This document shows positions 57,621 to 64,000 of a stretch of DNA of 64,000 nt, in pieces. Every line of letters starts with the position of its first letter. The stretch's first letter is position 1. Below the pieces are notes generated by a model. It was not told where the DNA came from. It made no database searches and saw only the letters and a list, made by a program, of their open reading frames with translations. A program made the translations under genes and the position numbers. Source of the stretch: Purpureocillium takamizusanense (lineage: Eukaryota; Ascomycota; Sordariomycetes; Hypocreales; Ophiocordycipitaceae); assembly GCF_022605165.1 (NCBI RefSeq), contig NC_063070.1:1488001-1552000 (forward strand). The letters run 5' to 3'.

Positions 57621-58786
57621 TCTGTTGGGCACTTAACTTCCTCGCCGTGTAAGCGGCACACCCGTGGCGTGTCTCAAAGCTGGGTCTGTCGGCACGGACG
57701 GCACGACTGCCGAGTGTACTAACAGGGCTTTCAGGAGCCGTGGTAGGGGAAAGGGTGACGCGTCGAGGCGCGCATAGCCTACGTTCGTGGCATTACGTGC
57801 GCGTCATCCGATCCGATTCGCGATGTGACAGAGACAAGGTAATGCTTGGGCAAGGCTTGTTTCTGCACAATGGATAGGGTCAGGCAGCCCGACGGTAGAG
57901 TACGATGTTTGGTGTTGACAAGGCCGCCGAGATGCCAGCCTCAAGCCCACACCTACAAACACCGATAGTGGGGGGCAGGGCTGCCAGACAGCGGGAGGAT
58001 CGCCAGAAGTCCGGGACCCTCCTCGAGGTCTCACTGATGCGAGATGAGCGGGCGCCTCGATCCAGATCGGTTGGACTCTGAGTCCTCGTCTCGTCGGGCC
58101 GGGTGCTTGCTGCGCAGCCAGGATCAAAGGATGGCCTGTTAGTTGAGGCAATAGATGCCCGAGTGTCAGCACCACGTTGTACGTACACACCACGAAGCAG
58201 ACGGGGCAGGTTTGTTTGAGAAAGGCCCTTTCACTGCTCCTAAGGCACACAGAAGCCGCCTGGTCTAGCAGCAGTCAGACCTTGGCGAAAATAGGGCCCA
58301 AGCAACTTCATGTGGCAGGTAGCCCGGGCCAGATAGAGGTCAACAAGAACGGGGCGGGCGGCATCCCACCTTGATTAAGGCGACCGACTGCTTCCTTCCA
58401 ATAGTTGCGGCAGGATGATGCGAGAAGCGGCGACGGTCACATGCGCACCAAGTGATGCTCTGATGCTCGTAAACCAGTATGGGGTTTTGCAGGGGCGGCG
58501 TAGTTCGTAAATCGGTTCGTAGATGTGTGTACTGCTACGGGGTCTCAGATGGCGTGAACGCCGCCTGACGAATAGGGAGGGCGTGCTTCAGCGCTTCCGA
58601 AAACATTGAAAGCCATGCCTCGGAGAGTCTAGATTTAAGAATGACTGTGCGCGCAGGCGGGGAGGAGAATTGACCACGTCGAGCGGTGATTGCCGTTTGT
58701 GAGTGATCAGCGGGTTCCCACCTCGCTGTTGTTGGAAACGTCCGAGTCCTGACCCAGACAGGCGGACGAGCGCTTCCCCTGAGCCC

Positions 58787-58838
58787 ACCATCCATCCCAC
58801 TCTCTCTCACCCACCCATCCATCCATCGCCATCCACCC
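58787..58838. repeat. Imperfect CATC/CACC tandem repeat
   Basis: CCATCCATCC and CCACCCATCC units in two blocks separated by a TCTCTCTCAC tract. Confidence 0.65.
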
Positions 58839-61361
58839 ACCTCGCACCTTCCCCTCGCCCCTCCCGACTCCAGACTGGAGTGAGCGAATGGAGCCTGGAA
58901 GATGAACAGGGTTGCCCGCGCAGGGGTTGCACGCAGCTACGTACAGACGTACAGGAACAGAGTGGGCCCGCGACGACACCACCCGCATGACGCGGGCGTC
59001 GGAGGCGAAGCGGGCGGCGGCGAAGGAGGGCGCGTCGGGGGCGTCGTGTCGGGGGTCCCTCATCTCCATCTACGTTAAACAAGGGCATTGCACGAGTCGT
59101 GAGAAGAGAGGCAGAGCGATCCCGGAACGGAGAATGGAAGCACGGAACGACAAAAGGGAGAAGCAGAAGGAGATGGCGATTGGGTCGGTCATTGGCGATT
59201 CGCAGGACGTCGCACAATGGAGGAGGGCCTGTGCAATAGGACAGGCACAAGGATAGGTTGCCGAGAAAGGGGGGATTGGGGCGCAATGTGACGTGTCGCG
59301 GGCACTGAAGAAGAGATTAAACGGTGGCGGACGACCGAGCGGCCTGCAGAAGAACGAGCGTAGGTATAGTAACGAGGACCGCGCCGCCGCCTTCTTGGCC
59401 GATCCGTACGCCACTTCGTACTCTGTAGAGCAAGGCACACGAGTAAAGGAGGTATGTGCGCGCATGTTTTCACGGGCGGCGTCTGTGGTTTATATGCGTT
59501 CCATCGCGAGACTGCAGCTGGCTCCGCATCATGGCTTGCCCGGGCCGTGCTGCGCCGTGGCGCCGTGTCATCCCTGAGCAGCGCATGTCCAGGAGTCCGC
59601 GTGCGTGTGTCGTCATCGCCCCGTACCTTATTGGTACCTTAGTACTTTTGTAGTACTTAGGGCCGCGCTGGCGATGCGAGGAACGCCTGTCGATGTCGCC
59701 TGGAATAGACTTTGTGTGTCTGCCGTGCGACACATTATGTCGCCGGGGCGCCGAGGCGACTGCTCGCCCCGTGATCCGCACACCGTTGCCTGGCGTGGGC
59801 GTTCCAGAAATGAAGAGCAGACGCTCCCCATAACGAAGAACATGCACGGCCTACCTGGTAGTTACATTATACTGTAGTAACTTGCGCAGTCCTAGGCCAC
59901 CGGTCGCATACTAGACTGCTGCGGTCAGTGCTATTGCCGTTCACGAACCCTTTCCACTACTGCAGCACTGTACTCGATACCGGATACGAAGTTACAGTCT
60001 GCAGCCCTCAATGCAGAATCCACCCTCCACCCATCTTGACTCAGGCTGTGCTCTCGTACCTGACCTGAAGCACCGGGGCGTCTCCGTCCGCGTGTGATTT
60101 GCCCGGGGTGCAGCACTCGCGCCGTGGAGGGCGCCCTGCCTGCATTGGGCGTAGCCCCTTGGCCTGGGGAGGGTGCCTGGCTTAAACCCTTACTGGCCTT
60201 AACCTATCCTGAGTCGCCTTTCCGGCCAGGGCCTGCGCTGCCGGGGTGGGTGCGGTGGAGGCGCCTGAGGTCACCACCTCGCAGGCGGGTGGGGAGAATG
60301 CCCAGACGGGGAGGCCCAGTGCAGCGATGCTGGACAGCCAGCAGCTCTGGATGCGACCTGGATTGGTGCTGGAGCAGGGCTTGAGCCATGCCCGAAAAGC
60401 GCTGCTGCCCCTGTCCATCTGTCCGTCCCTCCGTCCATCTCCGTCCCCTCCTCTCTTCGGGTGCCCCTCTGCCTCCCTTGGTCTGTTCTGGCCCTGATGT
60501 AGGTTAGTACCTCTGTGAGTCCTGACAGCGACCCATCCAGCACCAGCACCTCCCCACCGCCAGGCGCTCCTCCATTCACGCAGCCAGTTCCTCGTCCCCT
60601 CCTGTTGTCTCTTCCCATGTTACAACCCTCCCTCACCCGCACTCCAACTGCCGGCCGCCTGCCCTGCCAGCCAAATTCACCTCCGCCTCGCGCGATTTCC
60701 TTGCATCGCTACCGTTCGCAACACCATTCCTGCGTCGACTCCGAGACCAAACAGCACGCCGCAAGTGCGCGCCGCCGCCGCCGCCCCGATTCACCTTGGG
60801 AGCCCGACACGGACTGCTACCCGAGCCCGGCGCCCCCTTCGAGCCCGCCGCCGACAGCGACCCGCCTCGCCGCGCGCAGACCGAGTCTCTCCCTCGCCGA
60901 GCTGTCGTTAACGGCGAGATCCACGACCTGACGTAAAGTACGCTTCAGTCACGACACCTGCCACCCGGTGGATCTCCTCCATACCTCGACCGCGCTGCTG
61001 CGTCGCGATTGCGCATTTCAGGCCTCGCCGCCGTTGTAGCTGTGGCGTGACCCCCCCCTCAATCTCAGCCCGACTTGTCACCGTTACGCCGACGGGAATT
61101 TCCTGCGGCTCGTTCAAGCCACGGCATCGTCTCGTCAGCCTTCATTGCGCCCGCCAGCACCGCTTCGACACGAATAAATGGTCTCAAGTCGACTCATATC
61201 CGCTCGCTCTGCTGGTTGACCATATCCTAGCGTCAGCGCGGCCGCTTCCACGCGATTGAGCTGTTGCAGGGGCCAGGATCTAACGGTGGCTGTAAATCAG
61301 AGCAACATCAGTTGGGACCCGTCTCCCTTTCCACTGTTCATCAACGCACTGGTCTCACGCC

Positions 61362-63899
61362 ATGCCCGTCATGCTCCAACCATCGCGGGCCTCGACGGCC
61401 TCCTCGTCGTCTTTCCAGCCGCTGACACGCCAGAACACCATGTCATCTTATGATGGCACCCGCTCTGCGCGTCAATCGAAGCGGTATTCCATGTCCGCGC
61501 TCTACATGTCCATGTCGGCGAATGAGGGCGAGATGCAAATTGAGGACGATCTGGCCAAAGGTGCGCCTCACCGGCCTTGACGGCGTCACTCTTGGTTGCT
61601 GACCCGGTGAATGCAGCCCAAAAAGTGCTTCGAGAACTTAAGTCAAAGATATCTTCGCAATCCAAAAAGAATTTTGTCCTCGAAAAGGACGTTCGGTATC
61701 TCGACTCGCGTATCGCGCTGTTAATCCAGAACCGCATGGCTCTCGAAGAGGTATGTGGTCCCCGCCACGTTTTTAGGACCGCTCTGACACGCAGCAGCAA
61801 AATGAAGTCGCGAGCCACCTCGAGGATGCCACCGATATGCAGGAGGGCTTCTTCCCCAACGACGACAAGACGCAAAAGTACGGCAACTTGATGTTCTTGC
61901 TCCAGTCGGAGCCGCGACATATTGCCCACCTTTGCAGGCTCGTGTCGATGGCGGAGATCGACTCTTTGCTGCAAACCGTCATGTTTACCATCTACGGTAA
62001 CCAGTACGAGAGCCGTGAGGAGCACCTCCTGCTCACCATGTTCCAGGTCCGCCATCGCCCCAACCGCTGCCGAATTGCCCTGCTGACCTGCGCAGTCTGT
62101 CCTGACGTTTCAATTCGACCACACGCCTGACTACTCCTCCCTTCTCAGGGCCAACACTCCCGTGTCGAGAATGATGACGACATACACTCGACGAGGCCCT
62201 GGCCAGAGCTTCCTGAAGACGGTTCTGGCTGATAGAATCAACAGCTTGATTGAGCTGAAGGACCTGGACCTCGAGATCAACCCGCTGAAAGTGTACGAGC
62301 GCATGATTGAGCAGATTGAGGAGGATACCGGCACACTGCCACCGCACCTACCCAAGGGCATAACTGCTGAGCAAGCCGCCGAAAACCACCAGGTTCAGGC
62401 CATCATAGAGCCCAGGTTGACAATGCTGACCGAAATCGCCAATGGCTTTCTGACGACCATCATAGATGGTTTGGAGGAGGCGCCTTACGGCATTCGCTGG
62501 ATCTGCAAGCAGATTCGCAGCCTCACCAAGCGCAAATACCCCGATGCGAACGACCAGGTTATCTGTACCCTAATCGGCGGCTTCTTTTTCCTCCGCTTCA
62601 TCAACCCGGCCATTGTGACGCCCAAGTCGTACATGCTGATTGACGGAACGCCTGCCGAGCGGCCACGCCGGACGCTCACACTCATTGCCAAGATGCTTCA
62701 GAATCTCGCCAACAAGCCCTCGTACGCCAAGGAGCCGTACATGGCGAAGCTGCAGCCATTTATTCAACAGAACAAAGACCGCATCAATAAGTTCATGCTT
62801 GACCTGTGCGAGGTCAGCGACTTCTACGAGAGTCTCGAGATGGACAACTATGTCGCGCTGTCGAAGAAGGATCTGGAGCTTGATATCACGCTCAACGAGA
62901 TCTACGCCATGCACTCTTTGATCGACAAGCACCAGCAAGAAATGTGTCGGGACGAGAACTCCCACCTCGCCATCATCATCGCCGAGCTCGGTCCGGCTCC
63001 CTCCCAGGTGCCGCGCAAAGAGAACAGGGTAATCAACTTGCCGCTTTTCAGCAGGTGGGAAACAGCAATCGATGACCTGACGGCCGCGCTGGACATCACG
63101 CAGGAGGAAGTGTTCTTTATGGAAGCCAAATCCATCTTTGTGCAAATAATGCGCTCCATCCCTCAGAGCAGCGCGGTTCTGCGGCGACCTCTGCGTCTCG
63201 AGCGAGTCGCAGACGCCGCAGCGACAAGCCGCAACGATGCCGTCATGGTTCGCAAGGGCATACGGGCGATGGAACTACTCTCGCAGCTTCAGGAATTAGG
63301 CGTCATTGACAAGAGCGACCAGTTCGACCTCCTGCGCGATGAAGTGGAGCAGGAGCTACAGCACCTCGGCTCCCTCAAAGAGGGCGTCATTGCCGAGACG
63401 GCCAAACTGGAGGAGGTGTACAAGACGATCCGTGACCACAACACCTACCTGGTCGGCCAGCTGGAGACGTACAAGAGCTACTTGCACAACGTGCGCTCTC
63501 AGAGCGAGGGAACGAAACGGAAGCAGCAGAAACAGCAGGTGCTCGGCCCGTACAAGTTCACACACCAGCAACTGGAGAAGGAGGGCGTGATCCAGAAGAG
63601 CAATGTCCCAGATAACAGAAGGGCAAACATCTACTTCAACTTTACGAGCCCTCTGCCCGGCACGTTTGTGATCTCGCTTCACTACAAGGGTAAGTCGCCG
63701 CTCTGGCCACCTGGGACTGACGAAGTTAACGATTTCAGGTCGAAACCGGGGCCTCCTGGAGCTGGACCTCAAGCTCGATGACCTTCTTGAGATGCAAAAG
63801 GACAACCAGGATGAACTCGACCTTGAATACGTCCAGTTCAACGTGCCCAAGGTGCTGGCCCTTCTCAACAAGCGATTCGCCCGCAAGAAGGGGTGGTAA
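61362..63899 (+). CDS. Ras GTPase-activating protein of the Gap1/Sar1 (IQGAP-like C-terminus) type
   Basis: Five exons: 61362-61560, 61617-61750, 61795 (or 61798)-62046, 62096-63689 and 63739-63899, about 779 aa, close to fission yeast Gap1. It accelerates GTP hydrolysis by Ras at the plasma membrane. The N-terminus is Ser-rich ([20 protein letters not shown]), then a coiled region ([19 protein letters not shown]). The RasGAP domain follows: [12 protein letters not shown] holds the likely arginine finger, and [16 protein letters not shown] is the FLR-F-x-x-P signature. The RasGAP C-terminal domain ([39 protein letters not shown]) ends [20 protein letters not shown], completed only after the last 49-bp intron, and stops after ARKKGW. 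Introns are 44-56 bp; the start of exon 3 is uncertain by one codon. Confidence 0.92.
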
Positions 63900-64000
63900 G
63901 AACGACTCGACGATGCCACACGCACTTCACGCATGTACCACGACTATCTCCACGAGGCACCCCCGGCGTTATGGACAACATCTTGATACCACGACACGTT

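Larger units (their letters stand above)
57499..61361. other. Gene-poor region and long leader of the RasGAP gene
   Basis: 3.9 kb. ORFs at 57804-58250 (minus) and 60515-60931 (plus) have no domain; the latter is Pro/Ser-rich and probably leader. CATC-type repeats lie at about 58787-58838. A near-palindrome of TTAGTACT/AGTACTTAG is at 59637-59657. It must contain the RasGAP promoter. Confidence 0.4.

Noticed and set aside
57804..58250. 148- and 102-codon minus-strand ORFs
   Set aside because: Overlapping frames with no domain; neither is better supported than the other.
1..64000. CRISPR array, bacterial operon or transposon
   Set aside because: No regular spaced repeats, ribosome-binding sites, terminal inverted repeats or transposase motifs; introns throughout show a fungal nuclear origin.

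Overview
This window is nuclear DNA of a filamentous ascomycete fungus, most likely a Sordariomycete close to Hypocreales. The evidence is short spliceosomal introns (about 40-150 bp, GT..CTAAC/CTGAC..AG), GC-rich single-copy genes, and fungal families such as the NOP9 Pumilio protein, TMA16, MAM33, an Ariadne RBR ligase, EXO1, a Gap1/Sar1-type RasGAP and UNC93-like/DUF895 transporters. I see no operons, CRISPR arrays, insertion sequences or convincing tRNA/rRNA genes. Gene models were built by hand by joining exons across splice sites; exon coordinates are in the entries.

Left end (1-8.2 kb) is the most coherent region. It holds three genes for nitrogen release from amides and lactams: a multidomain biotin carboxylase-KipA-KipI protein (minus strand, running off the left edge), an acetamidase of the amdS family (plus) and a LamB/YcsF (PxpA-like) protein (minus). 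KipI, KipA and LamB/YcsF are the three parts of bacterial ATP-dependent 5-oxoprolinase, and the lam locus of Aspergillus nidulans (2-pyrrolidinone use) is the named fungal precedent. This looks like a lactam/amide utilisation cluster.

9.7-20.8 kb: a small 96-aa disordered protein behind a TATA box and a perfect palindrome, a GNAT acetyltransferase, an UNC93-like transporter, a decayed type II membrane-protein gene (pseudogene with two in-frame stops and a frame shift), a multi-pass membrane protein, and a 62-aa secreted peptide precursor with a Kex2 site.

22-37.9 kb: an AMMECR1-domain protein, a Ras-family GTPase with Gln/His-rich N-terminus and no CAAX box, a PLP-dependent group II decarboxylase, NOP9 (with a GATA palindrome in its promoter), a Q/H-rich low-complexity gene interrupted by one TAG, and a conserved fungal protein with an Arg/Ser tract.

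43.5-64 kb is mostly housekeeping: an OSBP-related lipid transfer protein, MAM33, TMA16, EXO1, an Ariadne RBR E3 ligase, a mitochondrial-type peroxiredoxin, a possible Cys-rich small protein, and a RasGAP. Large gene-poor stretches lie at 24.5-28.8, 37.9-43.5 and 57.5-61.4 kb. They carry short tandem repeats and a recurring TAGGTA/TACCTA motif but no ORF I can defend.
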